A stretch of DNA of 64,000 nucleotides from contig NZ_JBEXAE010000007.1 in NCBI RefSeq assembly GCF_040566695.1, positions 1 through 64,000 of the forward strand. The letters run 5' to 3'. Positions 44,716-54,802 of the stretch are shown here, in pieces. The notes beneath the pieces are model-generated. The model had not been told where the DNA came from, ran no database searches, and worked only from the letters and a program-made list of their open reading frames with translations. The position numbers and the translations under genes are program-made. Numbering within the stretch: position 1 is the first letter of the stretch; every line of letters begins with the position of its first letter. The DNA is from Sediminicola arcticus. GTDB taxonomy: Bacteria > Bacteroidota > Bacteroidia > Flavobacteriales > Flavobacteriaceae.

Positions 44716-45132
44716 ATGAAGGTTTTTATACGTCACATAGTATCCTTAGTAATGGCATTTTTAGTGCTGTTCTCCACCATTTCTTTTACGGTGGACATGC
44801 ATTTTTGTGGTAAACATTTGGTTGATTTTAGCTTGTTTAATAAGGCAGAAACCTGCGGGATGGACTCTATGATGGCAGTTTCTGGTGATGGACAGATGAC
44901 TATGGAAATGGATTGTTGCAGCGATTTTAATCTAGTACAGCAAGGTCAGGACCATTTAAAATACTCATTTGAACAGTTTACTTTTGAACACCAACTTTTT
45001 GTAGCCTCCTTTATTACTACCTATATTGATATATTCCTGGGGATACATGAAAATGTGGTCCCACACAATGAATATCCACCTCCCTTATTGTTCAAGGATA
45101 TTATTATCTTTGAACAGCAGTTTCTTATTTGA
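44716..45132 (+). CDS. HYC_CC_PP family metal-associated protein
   Basis: 138 aa from the ATG at 44716; an upstream in-frame ATG at 44686 adds ten residues. One signal/anchor helix (FIRHIVSLVMAFLVLFSTISFTV) then MHFCGKHLVDFSLF, a Met/Cys-rich MDSMMAVSGDGQMTMEMDCCSDF and the C-terminal NEYPPPLLF. The HxC, CC and PPP elements name the family, which precedes Cus-type efflux genes in Bacteroidota. Metal capture or sensing in the periplasm is the probable role. 105 bp upstream of cusA. Confidence 0.82.
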   Translation: MKVFIRHIVSLVMAFLVLFSTISFTVDMHFCGKHLVDFSLFNKAETCGMDSMMAVSGDGQMTMEMDCCSDFNLVQQGQDHLKYSFEQFTFEHQLFVASFITTYIDIFLGIHENVVPHNEYPPPLLFKDIIIFEQQFLI

Positions 45133-45237
45133 TTTAAGATTTGGAAATAAGCCCATCAGCTAATGCTGTGAAAGGGCTCATCGTGTTGTATGTACTCCCA
45201 TATAATACTGTATTCTAAATTTTAAAATCAAACTCCT

Positions 45238-48200
45238 ATGCTGAATAAAAGCATCAAATTTTTTATAGACAATAAACTTGTAGCTGTTTTGTTACTGCTA
45301 CTTTTCGTTGGCTGGGGTACCATAAATGCCCCATTCAATTGGAATATTGGTTTCTTACCTAGTGACCCAGTTGCAGTGGATGCCATTCCTGATATTGGTG
45401 AAAATCAACAAATTGTCTTTACAAAATGGGAAGGGCGTTCCCCCCAAGATATTGAGGATCAAATTACATATCCTCTAACAACCTCTTTATTGGGTATACC
45501 AGGTGTGAAGACGATTAGAAGTTCTTCCATGTTCGGATTTTCGAGTATCTATATCATTTTTGAGGAAGATATAGAGTTCTACTGGAGCCGCAGCCGTATT
45601 CTTGAAAAATTGAATTCGTTGCCTAGTAACCTACTTCCAGAAGGCGTAAACCCTTCTTTAGGACCAGATGCCACTGGCCTTGGGCAAATTTTTTGGTACA
45701 CTCTTGAGGGAAGGGATGAAAATGGTGAAGTTACAGGAGGATGGGACCTTCAGGAATTGAGAAGCGTTCAAGATTATTATGTAAAATTCGCCCTTTCATC
45801 CGCAAGCGGGGTGTCAGAAGTAGCCTCCATTGGGGGGTATGTTCAGGAATATCAGATAGACGTAAAACCTGAGCTGATGAAGCAATATAATATTGGCCTT
45901 CAGGAAGTGGTAAATGCCGTGAAACAAAGCAATAGGGATATTGGGGCCCAGACTTTGGAAATCAATCAAGCAGAATACTTGGTACGGGGATTGGGATATA
46001 TTAAGTCTTTGGATGACATTAAAAATGCGGTTGTCAGTTCCACAGATTATACTTCCATAAGAATTAAGGATATTGCTAATGTTTCCTTGGGTCCAGCAGT
46101 CCGTAGAGGTATTTTGGATAAAGAAGGGGCGGAAGTTGCTGGTGGGGTTGTGGTTGCCAGATATGGAGCCAATCCCTTGGAAGTCATCAACAATGTTAAG
46201 GATAAAATCAAGGAACTTAGTTCAGGGCTGCCCTCTAAACAATTGAGCGATGGGCGTACATCCCAATTGACCATTGTTCCATTTTATGACCGTGCGGAAT
46301 TGATCCAAGAAACGCTGGGAACCCTTAAAGAAGCATTGACCTTGGAAATATTGATCACCATTTTGGTAATCATTGTTATGGTTTTTAATCTTAGGGCTTC
46401 CATATTAATTTCAGGCTTGCTGCCCGTTGCGGTATTAATGGTGTTCATTGCCATGAAGCTTTTTGGCGTGGATGCTAACATAGTGGCATTATCAGGAATA
46501 GCCATTGCCATTGGTACCATGGTAGATGTGGGGGTTATCCTTGCTGAAAATATCATTCGCCATATAGATGAAGACGAGGGAAAACTGTCTATGGATGCCA
46601 TTGTTTACAATGCAACTGCGGAAGTTTCAGGGGCCATACTCACGGCGGTATTGACAACAATTATTAGTTTTCTTCCCGTATTTACCATGATAGGAGCCGA
46701 AGGCAAGCTTTTTAGACCTTTGGCATTCACCAAAACAATGGCACTTACGGCTTCTTTAATCATTGCCTTGTTTTTGATACCTCCGTTTGCAGCTTATTTG
46801 TTTAGAAAGAGAAATTATAAAATCAATTTTCGCTATGTAATTAATGTAATACTGATGGTGATTGGCTTTGGTGCCATCATTATGGGGTATTGGCTGGGTA
46901 CATTATTGATAGCCTTTGGGATTGTTGGTATTTTAAAAATAAGAGGGATTCTGAATGATAAATTTGCCAATCTTGCCAATATTTCAATTTCCGTCCTCAC
47001 AATTGTAATTCTATTGTCTATTTATTGGAGACCTCTTGGATTTGATAGAGGTATTTTTATAAACCTACTTTTTGTGAGTTTAATTTGTTTTGGGCTATTG
47101 GGAATATTTTACATTTTTCAAAAATATTATTCCAGAATCCTGGAATGGGCCTTGCAAAATAGGGTACTCTTTTTAATGGTTCCTACCACGGTGTTGGTTA
47201 TGGGAATATGGGTCATGGGGAATACTGGGAAGGAATTTATGCCTGCCCTAAATGAAGGCACGTTTCTTTTAATGCCCACTTCTCTTCCCCATTCTGGAGT
47301 AGCGGAAAACAAACGTGTATTACAACAATTAGATATGGCCGTAGCCAGTATTCCTGAAGTGGAAACAGTAGTGGGCAAATCAGGAAGGACGGAGTCTGCC
47401 TTAGACCCAGCTCCTCTATCCATGTATGAAAATATTATTCAATATAAATCGGAATACCTAAAGAATAAGAATGGGGACAGACAACGCTTTAAGGTAGACA
47501 GTGAAGAACGGTTCCTAATCAAAGGTGGTGGACATGTAGTAAACCCAAATGTGAAAGTAGAAGGGAATTCAAATGAAAACACATCTAATGCTAGTGCATT
47601 TTCAGAGGTCACTCTAGATGATTTAATTCCTGACAACAGTGGAGAATATTACAGAAACTGGCGACCAGAAATTCAATCTCCAGATGATATTTGGAACGAA
47701 ATAGTAAAAGTGACCCGGCTGCCAGGCGTTACTTCTGCTCCTAAATTACAGCCTATTGAAACTCGGCTGGTGATGCTCCAAACAGGAATGCGAGCACCTA
47801 TGGGTATAAAAGTGAAAGGGCAGGATCTCCAACAGATCGAAGCTTTTGGTCTCCAATTAGAAACTATTATCAAAGAGGCCGATGGTGTTAAAGACGAAGC
47901 CGTCTTTGCAGATAGGATTGTAGGTAAGCCCTATTTGCTGATTGATATCAATAGGGAACAGTTGGCGCGATATGGCATCCTTATTGAGGATGTGCAACGG
48001 GTTCTGGAAGTTGCTGTTGGCGGAATGACTCTAACACAAACTGTTGAAGGCAGAGAACGTTATGGGGTTCGTGTTCGCTATCCACGAGAATTAAGAGAAA
48101 ACCCGGAAGACATCAAAAACATTTATGTTCCAGTGGCTAATGGAACCTCGGTACCGTTGAGTGAATTAGTAACCATACGTTACGAAAAAGGGCCACAAGT

Positions 48201-49008
48201 GATTAAAAGTGAAGATACGTTTCTCGTTGGCTATGTACTTTTCGATAAAATAGATGGCTATGCGGAGGTCAGCGTAGTAGAGAATGCCCAAGCATTAATT
48301 GAACAAAAAATTAACGAGGGAGAATTAATTGTGCCCAAGGGTATCAGTTATAGATTTACAGGTACTTATGAAAATCAATTAAGGGCAGAAAAGACGTTGT
48401 CCGTAGTGGTGCCTTTGGCCTTGTTGACCATTTTCCTGATTTTGTACTTTCAATTCCGTTCGGTAACCACTTCTTTAATGGTCTTTACAGGAATTGCGGT
48501 AGCATTTGCAGGCGGATTTATCATGATTTGGTTGTACGGGCAAGAGTGGTTTTTTAACTTTAATTTTTTTGGGGAGAATCTGCGGGAATTGTTCAACATG
48601 AGAACCATTAACCTTAGTGTCGCTGTTTGGGTAGGTTTCATAGCCCTCTTTGGTATCGCCACAGATGATGGGGTGGTAATGGCTACCTATTTAACCCAAA
48701 CTTTCGATAAAGATAAGCCGAGCACTGTAAAGGAAATAAGGGCTGCCACTTTGGAAGCTGCCCATAAACGAATTCGTCCTTGTCTAATGACAACCGTTAC
48801 CACCATTCTAGCACTCTTACCAGTACTGACCTCCACGGGCAAGGGAAGTGATATCATGATTCCTATGGCCATTCCAATATTTGGTGGGATGATCATAGAT
48901 ATAACCTCTTATTTTATTGTTCCCGTTTTATATAGCTGGCGACAAGAAATTTCAAATGGAAAACTAGCAAAATTGCTACAAAATGAATCTATAATATTGG
49001 ACAAATGA
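45238..49008 (+). CDS. cusA: CusA/CzcA-type heavy-metal RND efflux permease
   Basis: 1256 aa inner-membrane pump that, with adaptor and TolC channel, exports Cu(I)/Ag(I) using H+. Features: PFNWNIGFLPSDPVAVDAIPDIGENQQIV (HME-RND start), FGFSSIYIIFEEDIEFYWSRSR, transmembrane proton-relay Asp in AIAIGTMVDVGVILAENI, and second-half ATDDGVVMATYL. Compared with the ~1040 aa of enterobacterial CusA it has an extra ~110 residue, hydrophobic segment in the middle (about 525-640, several helices: VINVILMVIGFGAIIMGYWLG.. LLSIYWRPLGFDRG.. FVSLICFGLLGIFYIF) seen in Bacteroidota homologs. Overlaps tolC-like gene by 4 bp. Confidence 0.95.
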   Translation: MLNKSIKFFIDNKLVAVLLLLLFVGWGTINAPFNWNIGFLPSDPVAVDAIPDIGENQQIVFTKWEGRSPQDIEDQITYPLTTSLLGIPGVKTIRSSSMFGFSSIYIIFEEDIEFYWSRSRILEKLNSLPSNLLPEGVNPSLGPDATGLGQIFWYTLEGRDENGEVTGGWDLQELRSVQDYYVKFALSSASGVSEVASIGGYVQEYQIDVKPELMKQYNIGLQEVVNAVKQSNRDIGAQTLEINQAEYLVRGLGYIKSLDDIKNAVVSSTDYTSIRIKDIANVSLGPAVRRGILDKEGAEVAGGVVVARYGANPLEVINNVKDKIKELSSGLPSKQLSDGRTSQLTIVPFYDRAELIQETLGTLKEALTLEILITILVIIVMVFNLRASILISGLLPVAVLMVFIAMKLFGVDANIVALSGIAIAIGTMVDVGVILAENIIRHIDEDEGKLSMDAIVYNATAEVSGAILTAVLTTIISFLPVFTMIGAEGKLFRPLAFTKTMALTASLIIALFLIPPFAAYLFRKRNYKINFRYVINVILMVIGFGAIIMGYWLGTLLIAFGIVGILKIRGILNDKFANLANISISVLTIVILLSIYWRPLGFDRGIFINLLFVSLICFGLLGIFYIFQKYYSRILEWALQNRVLFLMVPTTVLVMGIWVMGNTGKEFMPALNEGTFLLMPTSLPHSGVAENKRVLQQLDMAVASIPEVETVVGKSGRTESALDPAPLSMYENIIQYKSEYLKNKNGDRQRFKVDSEERFLIKGGGHVVNPNVKVEGNSNENTSNASAFSEVTLDDLIPDNSGEYYRNWRPEIQSPDDIWNEIVKVTRLPGVTSAPKLQPIETRLVMLQTGMRAPMGIKVKGQDLQQIEAFGLQLETIIKEADGVKDEAVFADRIVGKPYLLIDINREQLARYGILIEDVQRVLEVAVGGMTLTQTVEGRERYGVRVRYPRELRENPEDIKNIYVPVANGTSVPLSELVTIRYEKGPQVIKSEDTFLVGYVLFDKIDGYAEVSVVENAQALIEQKINEGELIVPKGISYRFTGTYENQLRAEKTLSVVVPLALLTIFLILYFQFRSVTTSLMVFTGIAVAFAGGFIMIWLYGQEWFFNFNFFGENLRELFNMRTINLSVAVWVGFIALFGIATDDGVVMATYLTQTFDKDKPSTVKEIRAATLEAAHKRIRPCLMTTVTTILALLPVLTSTGKGSDIMIPMAIPIFGGMIIDITSYFIVPVLYSWRQEISNGKLAKLLQNESIILDK

Positions 49009-50234
49009 AATTGAATTGCACACATAAAATAATACTGTTTTTTATGCTGCTTTTTGCCCATATGTCACAAGGGCAAATCTTGGAAAGCTACTTGGAACAG
49101 GCAGAAGCCAACAACCCAGAAGTGCAAGCTTTTGAACTTAGGTATACAATCTCCAAAGAAAAAGTAAATGAGGTGAATACACTTCCGAATACCGAAATAA
49201 GTGCCGGACTTTTTGTGAGTGAACCAGAAACTAGGACAGGGGCCCAGAAAGCTAGATTTTCTGTAAAACAAATGTTGCCTTGGTTTGGTTCTATTGCAGC
49301 TAGGAAAAATTATATAGCCTCTCTCTCCGAGGTAGATTTTTTGGACATGGTTATTATTAAAAGGAAACTTAGGCTGGCGGTATCTCAATCGTATTACAGA
49401 CTTTATGCCATCAAAAAACAGCAGGAGGTATTGGGTGAGAATATAGAGCTTCTAAAGACCTATGAAAAACTAGCATTAACCTCATTGGAAGTGGGCAATG
49501 CATCGGCTGTAGACGTATTGCGTTTACAGATCAGGCAAAATGAATTGCAGGCCCAAAAAGAAGTGCTGGTGCTGGATTATGTATCCGAAGGCAACCTATT
49601 TAACAATTTAATGAATAGGGAAGAGGCACTGCCAATTGATCTGGTGGATGATTTACCCGTTAGTAATGAAGGGGAAAAGCAGATTTGGGACTTACAATTT
49701 CATCCTGAATTGGAAAAATACGATCGACTCTACGAATCTATTACCCAATCTGAAATACTGAACCAGAAGGAAGCCAAGCCAGACCTTGGTTTTGGATTGG
49801 ATTATATTCCTGTTGCTGAACGAAATGATATGAATTTTAGTGATAATGGAAAGGACATTATAATGCCCATGGTTTCTCTGTCTATTCCAGTTTTTAATTC
49901 AAAATATAAGTCCAAGACCATACAAAATGCGTTGCGACAAGAGGAAATTAGTGCACAGAAAAGCAATCAAAAAAATAAATTAAAAACACTCTTGAGCAAT
50001 GCAGTGTCGTTTAGGGAAGCGTCTCGTATCAAATACAACATTCAGGAAAAGAATTATAGACAAGCAAAAGATGCAGAGGAAATATTGATTAAAAATTACG
50101 AAACGGGAATCATAAATTTTAATGATGTCTTGGATATTCAAGAGTTAGGGCTGAAATTTCAAATGAATCAAATTGAGGCCGTTAAGAATTATTATTCGGA
50201 ATCGTCGATAATTAATTATTTGGTACTGAAATAA
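49005..50234 (+). CDS. TolC-family outer membrane efflux channel (CusC-like)
   Basis: 409 aa. Signal peptide (ending MSQGQ) followed by the long alpha-helical duplicated OEP domain: ESYLEQAEANNPEVQAFELRY.. first half, FHPELEKYDRLYESI.. second half with IMPMVSLSIPVFNSKYKSK. It forms the outer-membrane exit duct for the RND pump. ATGA overlap with cusA indicates translational coupling. The gene ends 43 bp before the DUF3347 lipoprotein. Confidence 0.92.
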   Translation: MKLNCTHKIILFFMLLFAHMSQGQILESYLEQAEANNPEVQAFELRYTISKEKVNEVNTLPNTEISAGLFVSEPETRTGAQKARFSVKQMLPWFGSIAARKNYIASLSEVDFLDMVIIKRKLRLAVSQSYYRLYAIKKQQEVLGENIELLKTYEKLALTSLEVGNASAVDVLRLQIRQNELQAQKEVLVLDYVSEGNLFNNLMNREEALPIDLVDDLPVSNEGEKQIWDLQFHPELEKYDRLYESITQSEILNQKEAKPDLGFGLDYIPVAERNDMNFSDNGKDIIMPMVSLSIPVFNSKYKSKTIQNALRQEEISAQKSNQKNKLKTLLSNAVSFREASRIKYNIQEKNYRQAKDAEEILIKNYETGIINFNDVLDIQELGLKFQMNQIEAVKNYYSESSIINYLVLK

Positions 50235-50277
50235 AAATAAATAGGAAGTCAATTTTAAATAGAAAAGGAATAAAATT

Positions 50278-50835
50278 ATGAAGAACAAGATGGTTAAGAA
50301 TAGGAAACACAATGGTTATGCAATCCTTGCAGGTATAACTTTAATAATAATGACCGCATGCGGAGAAGAAAAGAAAGAGGAGCCTAAGGCGGCCGACTCT
50401 TCCAAAGTAACAGAAATAAAAAAGGAAGCCACCGCTATGGTCTCTTTTAAAGAGGAGGCTACAGAAGAGGTCTTCCAGAGGTACTTGGAACTAAAAGGGG
50501 CATTGATCAAAACAGATGTGGCAGGAGCAAAGATTGCTGCTAGCATGATGATAAAAAATCTCAATGAAAATCAATTAGAATTGAAGTCGATAGCCCAAGA
50601 ATTGGCAGATTCTGACGCTATTGGGAAACAAAGGGAGCTGTTTGCCACGTTAACCTCTAAGGTAGAGCCGCTTTTTAAAGAGCAGATGACTCAAGGTACC
50701 ATTTATAAGCAGTTCTGCCCTATGGCTTTCAACAATACAGGAGGCTATTGGTTTTCAGACGTTTCTGAAATAAGAAATCCCTATTATGGGGATATGATGT
50801 TGACGTGTGGCGCTGTGAAAGAAACCATCCAATAG
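50278..50835 (+). CDS. DUF3347 copper-associated lipoprotein
   Basis: 185 aa. Lipobox IMTACGEE (Cys 28) predicts a lipoprotein. DUF3347 domain (about 55-185): RYLELKGALIKTDVAGAKIAA, then the C-terminal cluster QFCPMAFNNTGGYWFSD..EIRNPYYGDMMLTCG, whose Cys/Met/His residues probably bind Cu(I). This domain is found at the end of Bacteroidota CusB proteins; three complete copies and one fragment are in this island. Likely periplasmic copper-carrier for the pump. Confidence 0.87.
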   Translation: MKNKMVKNRKHNGYAILAGITLIIMTACGEEKKEEPKAADSSKVTEIKKEATAMVSFKEEATEEVFQRYLELKGALIKTDVAGAKIAASMMIKNLNENQLELKSIAQELADSDAIGKQRELFATLTSKVEPLFKEQMTQGTIYKQFCPMAFNNTGGYWFSDVSEIRNPYYGDMMLTCGAVKETIQ

Positions 50836-50921
50836 AAAGGGATAGTTACTTAAAGGAAGTACCTTTAGGATACGAATGAAAAGTGGATGAAAAGGAGTGC
50901 GGAATTAATAAAAAAAGGAAA

Positions 50922-53423
50922 ATGAAACATACCTATCATATAGATGGCATGACCTGCAACGGGTGCCGTAGTCATGTAGAAGCAACTTTGCAAAAAGTAG
51001 ACGGTGTAGTTAGTGCTTACGTAGATCTCGACAAAGCGGAAGCCGTTATAGAAATGGATTCTCATATTCCTATTGCTTCCTTTAAAACTGCATTGGAAAA
51101 GGCAGGCGGACATTATACCATCCATATGCAAGGTGAGAAGAAAGAAGATATACAAAAAAAGGATAGCACACCAAAAGGAAAGGGTACAGGTACCTATTAT
51201 TGCCCTATGCATTGTGAGGGAGATAAAACGTATAACAAGCCCGGTGATTGTCCTGTTTGTGGAATGGATTTGGTAGAGGAACAAAGTATGTCGTCTACAT
51301 CTGGCACCCAATATACGTGTCCGATGCATCCAGAAATTGTAGAGAATCAACCAGGTTCTTGTCCCATATGCGGGATGGATCTGGTGCCAAAGGAACCAGA
51401 TGTGTCTTCGGAGGAAAAGAATTATCGGAAATTATTGAAAAAGTTATGGTGGTCAGTAGGCTTTACATTGCCCATTTTTTTGATAGCCATGTCCGAAATG
51501 CTGCCCAATAATCCACTTTACGAGGTTTTGGAACTCAAATATTGGAATTGGGTTCAATTTGGACTTTCTATTCCAGTAGTTTTTTATACCACTTGGATGT
51601 TTTTTGAACGTGCCTACCGATCTATTAAGACATGGAATCTAAACATGTTTACGCTTATTGGTATTGGTGCAGGGGTGGCATGGTTATTTAGTGTTTTTGG
51701 ATTGATTTTTCCTGATTTCTTTCCAGAACAATTTAAGACAGATTCAGGTACGGTGCACGTTTATTTTGAAGCGGCAACGGTTATTTTAACCTTGGTGTTA
51801 TTGGGACAGGTATTGGAAGCCCGAGCTCACAGCAAAACAAATTCAGCCGTAAAGGAATTGTTGAAATTAGCTCCCAATAAAGCTATTAGAGTTGTAGATG
51901 GGAAGGAGGAAGAAATTAGTATTGATGCCATTGCATTGGGAGATATTTTGCGCGTAAAACCGGGGGATAAAATACCAGTTGATGGGTCTTTGGTAGAAGG
52001 ACACACGTCCGTAGACGAATCTATGATTACTGGCGAGCCCATTCCCGTGGATAAAGTAGAAGGAGACACCTTGAGTAGTGGGACTATTAATGGCAATCAA
52101 TCTTTTTTGATGAAGGCCGAAAAAATTGGATCAGATACATTGCTTTCCCAAATTATAAAGATGGTGAACGATGCGAGCAGAAGCAAAGCTCCAATACAAA
52201 AATTAGCCGATAGGATATCTGGATATTTTGTTCCAGTAGTGGTTTTGGTCTCCCTGATAACTTTTGGGGTTTGGGCCATTTGGGGACCAGATCCGGCCTA
52301 TGTATTTGCATTGGTGAATGCCATCGCAGTTTTAATCATTGCTTGTCCCTGTGCCTTGGGACTTGCTACACCTATGTCCGTTATGGTAGGTGTAGGGAAA
52401 GGAGCCCAAAATGGAGTACTTATAAAGAGTGCAGAGGCTCTAGAAAAGATGGCAAAGGTGACTATTTTGATCGTTGATAAGACCGGGACCTTAACAGAAG
52501 GTAAACCCAGTGTAGAAAAGGTGATAGCTTTCAGCGACAGCCTTTCTGAAACAGAAGTGCTACAATATTTAATTTCTTTAAATCAATACAGTGAGCATCC
52601 CTTGGCCGAAGCTACGGTTGCCTATGGAAAAGAACAAGGGGTTGAAATGGTAAAGACGGAAGGCTTTAATGCCGTGACCGGAAAAGGAGTGGAAGGGACT
52701 GTAAATGGAAAAAATGCGGCCTTGGGCAATGAAAAAATGATGGAACATGCCGGTTCAGTGGTTTCCAAAAAAATGGAAGAGGAGGCTACGTCCTATCAAA
52801 AACAAGGCAAAACCGTATCGTTTCTATCAGTGGACAAAAAATGTGTTGGATATCTCGTCATCGGGGATAAAATTAAACAGACTAGTGCGGAAGCTATAAA
52901 AGAATTACAGAGCAAAGGTATTGATGTACTTATGCTGACAGGCGATAATCACAATACAGCGCAAGCGGTGGCTAGTGAATTGAATTTAGCTGATTTTAAA
53001 GCCGGTATGTTGCCAGAGGATAAGCTAAAAGAAGTAGAAAGACTCCAAAATGATGGTAAGGTAGTGGCAATGGCAGGAGATGGTATCAACGATGCTCCTG
53101 CGTTAGCAAAAAGTGATGTGGGTATCGCTATGGGAACAGGTACCGATGTAGCCATTGAAAGTGCTTCAATTACCTTGGTAAAAGGAGATTTAAACGGAAT
53201 TGTGAAGGCCAGAAACCTAAGCGAGAAAGTTATGGGCAATATCAAACAAAATTTATTTTTTGCATTGATTTATAATACTGTTGGGATACCCATTGCGGCA
53301 GGAGTATTATTTCCATTTTTTGGAATATTATTATCACCCATGATTGCTGCAGCTGCGATGAGTTTTAGCTCAGTATCTGTAATTGCCAATGCCCTTAGAT
53401 TGAAAACTAAAAACATAAATTAA
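50922..53423 (+). CDS. copA: Copper-exporting P1B-type ATPase
   Basis: 833 aa from ATG 50922; a GTG at 50883 would add 13 residues and is less likely. Order: HMA domain with IDGMTCNGC (CxxC); two heavy-metal-binding domains (about 92-117 and 131-157), both built as YxCPMHxxxx..GxCPxCGMDLV; eight membrane helices; transport motif CPCALGLATP (about 475); phosphorylation DKTGTLTEG (about 519); TGDN and GDGINDAPAL (about 720). Pumps Cu(I) from cytoplasm to periplasm. 39-86 bp after the DUF3347 gene in the same run. Confidence 0.95.
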   Translation: MKHTYHIDGMTCNGCRSHVEATLQKVDGVVSAYVDLDKAEAVIEMDSHIPIASFKTALEKAGGHYTIHMQGEKKEDIQKKDSTPKGKGTGTYYCPMHCEGDKTYNKPGDCPVCGMDLVEEQSMSSTSGTQYTCPMHPEIVENQPGSCPICGMDLVPKEPDVSSEEKNYRKLLKKLWWSVGFTLPIFLIAMSEMLPNNPLYEVLELKYWNWVQFGLSIPVVFYTTWMFFERAYRSIKTWNLNMFTLIGIGAGVAWLFSVFGLIFPDFFPEQFKTDSGTVHVYFEAATVILTLVLLGQVLEARAHSKTNSAVKELLKLAPNKAIRVVDGKEEEISIDAIALGDILRVKPGDKIPVDGSLVEGHTSVDESMITGEPIPVDKVEGDTLSSGTINGNQSFLMKAEKIGSDTLLSQIIKMVNDASRSKAPIQKLADRISGYFVPVVVLVSLITFGVWAIWGPDPAYVFALVNAIAVLIIACPCALGLATPMSVMVGVGKGAQNGVLIKSAEALEKMAKVTILIVDKTGTLTEGKPSVEKVIAFSDSLSETEVLQYLISLNQYSEHPLAEATVAYGKEQGVEMVKTEGFNAVTGKGVEGTVNGKNAALGNEKMMEHAGSVVSKKMEEEATSYQKQGKTVSFLSVDKKCVGYLVIGDKIKQTSAEAIKELQSKGIDVLMLTGDNHNTAQAVASELNLADFKAGMLPEDKLKEVERLQNDGKVVAMAGDGINDAPALAKSDVGIAMGTGTDVAIESASITLVKGDLNGIVKARNLSEKVMGNIKQNLFFALIYNTVGIPIAAGVLFPFFGILLSPMIAAAAMSFSSVSVIANALRLKTKNIN

Positions 53424-53431
53424 TACAAACG

Positions 53432-54031
53432 ATGAAGAATCTTTTTTATATTTTTTTAGCCCTAATTTTATTTTCATGTAAAGAAAATAAGAATACAGAT
53501 TTAAAAGACCCAGCTCCTGCTCATTCCAATCATAAAGATAATATGATTGAAAGTGAGAAAGGCTCTGTAAAGAAAATCCTTAGTCCACATACTGCTGCTA
53601 TGGCTATGATTGGTGAGGCTCATATTCATATTGATTATTCATCACCTGGCGTAAGGGATCGTATTATATTTGGCGGATTGGTGGGCTACGGACAAGTCTG
53701 GCAAGCTGGTGCCCATAAGGCAACTTGGATTGAGACGAATAAGGATCTCGAGTTTGATGGCCAATTGTTAAAGGCAGGTAAATATGGTTTTTTTACAATT
53801 CCTGGTAAAAGTGATTGGACTATAATATTTAATTCAAATTGGGACCAACATGGGAAAGATGAATACGATGAAAAAGATGATGTTCTTCGTTTAAAGATCA
53901 TACCAGAAGTCATGGACGATGTAAAAGAACATTTAGAATATCAAATAACCAAAACCAACCTTACAGAAGGAAGCATTTCACTCTCTTGGGAGAAAGTAAG
54001 AATTAGCTTTCCATTTGTAGTTAAACCTTAA
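53432..54031 (+). CDS. DUF2911 lipoprotein
   Basis: 199 aa. Lipobox LILFSCKEN (Cys 16). The DUF2911 domain spans about 65-199: AHIHIDYSSPGVRDRIIFGGL, GQVWQAGAHKATWIETNKDLEFDGQ, KAGKYGFFTIPGKSDWTIIFN and a C-terminal WEKVRISFPF. A beta-rich exported domain of unknown role that recurs next to copper genes in Flavobacteriia. Only 8 bp after copA, so co-transcribed. Confidence 0.88.
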   Translation: MKNLFYIFLALILFSCKENKNTDLKDPAPAHSNHKDNMIESEKGSVKKILSPHTAAMAMIGEAHIHIDYSSPGVRDRIIFGGLVGYGQVWQAGAHKATWIETNKDLEFDGQLLKAGKYGFFTIPGKSDWTIIFNSNWDQHGKDEYDEKDDVLRLKIIPEVMDDVKEHLEYQITKTNLTEGSISLSWEKVRISFPFVVKP

Positions 54032-54039
54032 TTAAAGTA

Positions 54040-54750
54040 ATGATTAAAAGAAAAACTGTAGCTAAAATCCGTAAGACTCATCGTTATTTAGGGCTCTTTT
54101 TGGGCATCCAATTTTTGATGTGGACCATTAGTGGTTTGTATTTCAGTTGGACCAATTTAGATGAAATCCACGGGGATCAATTTAGAAATCAAGCTATGAA
54201 CCATACCATGTTCACAGATTTAATGAGTCCAACAGAAATAGCCAATACATCTGACATTATGTTCTTGGAGTTTAGGGATATTGCCAATGTGCCTTATTAT
54301 TTGATTAATCAAACCCAATTGGTCAATGCACAGAGCGGTACTTTAAAAATGGAAATTTCTAAAGAGGAAGCATTACAGGTTGCCCAAAAAAATATGATAG
54401 CCGGATTAAAGGTTCAAGGGATAGAGCGTATTACAGAAACTGGGAAACATCATGAATACAGAGGAGGACCACTTCCCGCATATGTCATTTCATTCGATAC
54501 GCCAGGAAATATTAAGGCCTATGTTTCCATTGCCGATGGCTCCTTTAAAACACTCCGCCATAGAGATTGGCGTTGGTTCGATTTTTTATGGATGACACAT
54601 ACGATGGATTATGAGGGAAGGGACAATTTTAACAATGTAGTTTTAAGAGCATTTTCATTATTGGGGTTAATAACTGTATTGAGTGGGTTTACCCTTTGGT
54701 ATGTTACTTCTCCCACAATGAGGAAGAGAAAAAAGGTGACAAAGGAATAA
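54040..54750 (+). CDS. PepSY domain membrane protein
   Basis: 236 aa. N-terminal helix in a cytoplasmic-basic context (KIRKTHRYLGLFLGIQFLMWTISGLYFSW), a periplasmic PepSY-like domain (MEISKEEALQVAQKNMIAGLK and PAYVISFDTPGNIKAYVSIADGSF) and a C-terminal helix (VVLRAFSLLGLITVLSGFTLWYV). MTHTMDY and HRDWRWFDFLW are the flavobacterial PepSY-TM signature. Role in copper handling is contextual. 8 bp after the DUF2911 gene. Confidence 0.82.
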   Translation: MIKRKTVAKIRKTHRYLGLFLGIQFLMWTISGLYFSWTNLDEIHGDQFRNQAMNHTMFTDLMSPTEIANTSDIMFLEFRDIANVPYYLINQTQLVNAQSGTLKMEISKEEALQVAQKNMIAGLKVQGIERITETGKHHEYRGGPLPAYVISFDTPGNIKAYVSIADGSFKTLRHRDWRWFDFLWMTHTMDYEGRDNFNNVVLRAFSLLGLITVLSGFTLWYVTSPTMRKRKKVTKE

Positions 54751-54802
54751 ACCTTTATTACACTAAAAATGGGAAGTAGCAAAGAGACTAATCATAGACA
54801 GC

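Noticed and set aside
46047..46601. Minus-strand frames inside cusA
   Set aside because: Shadows of the strongly conserved RND gene on the other strand.
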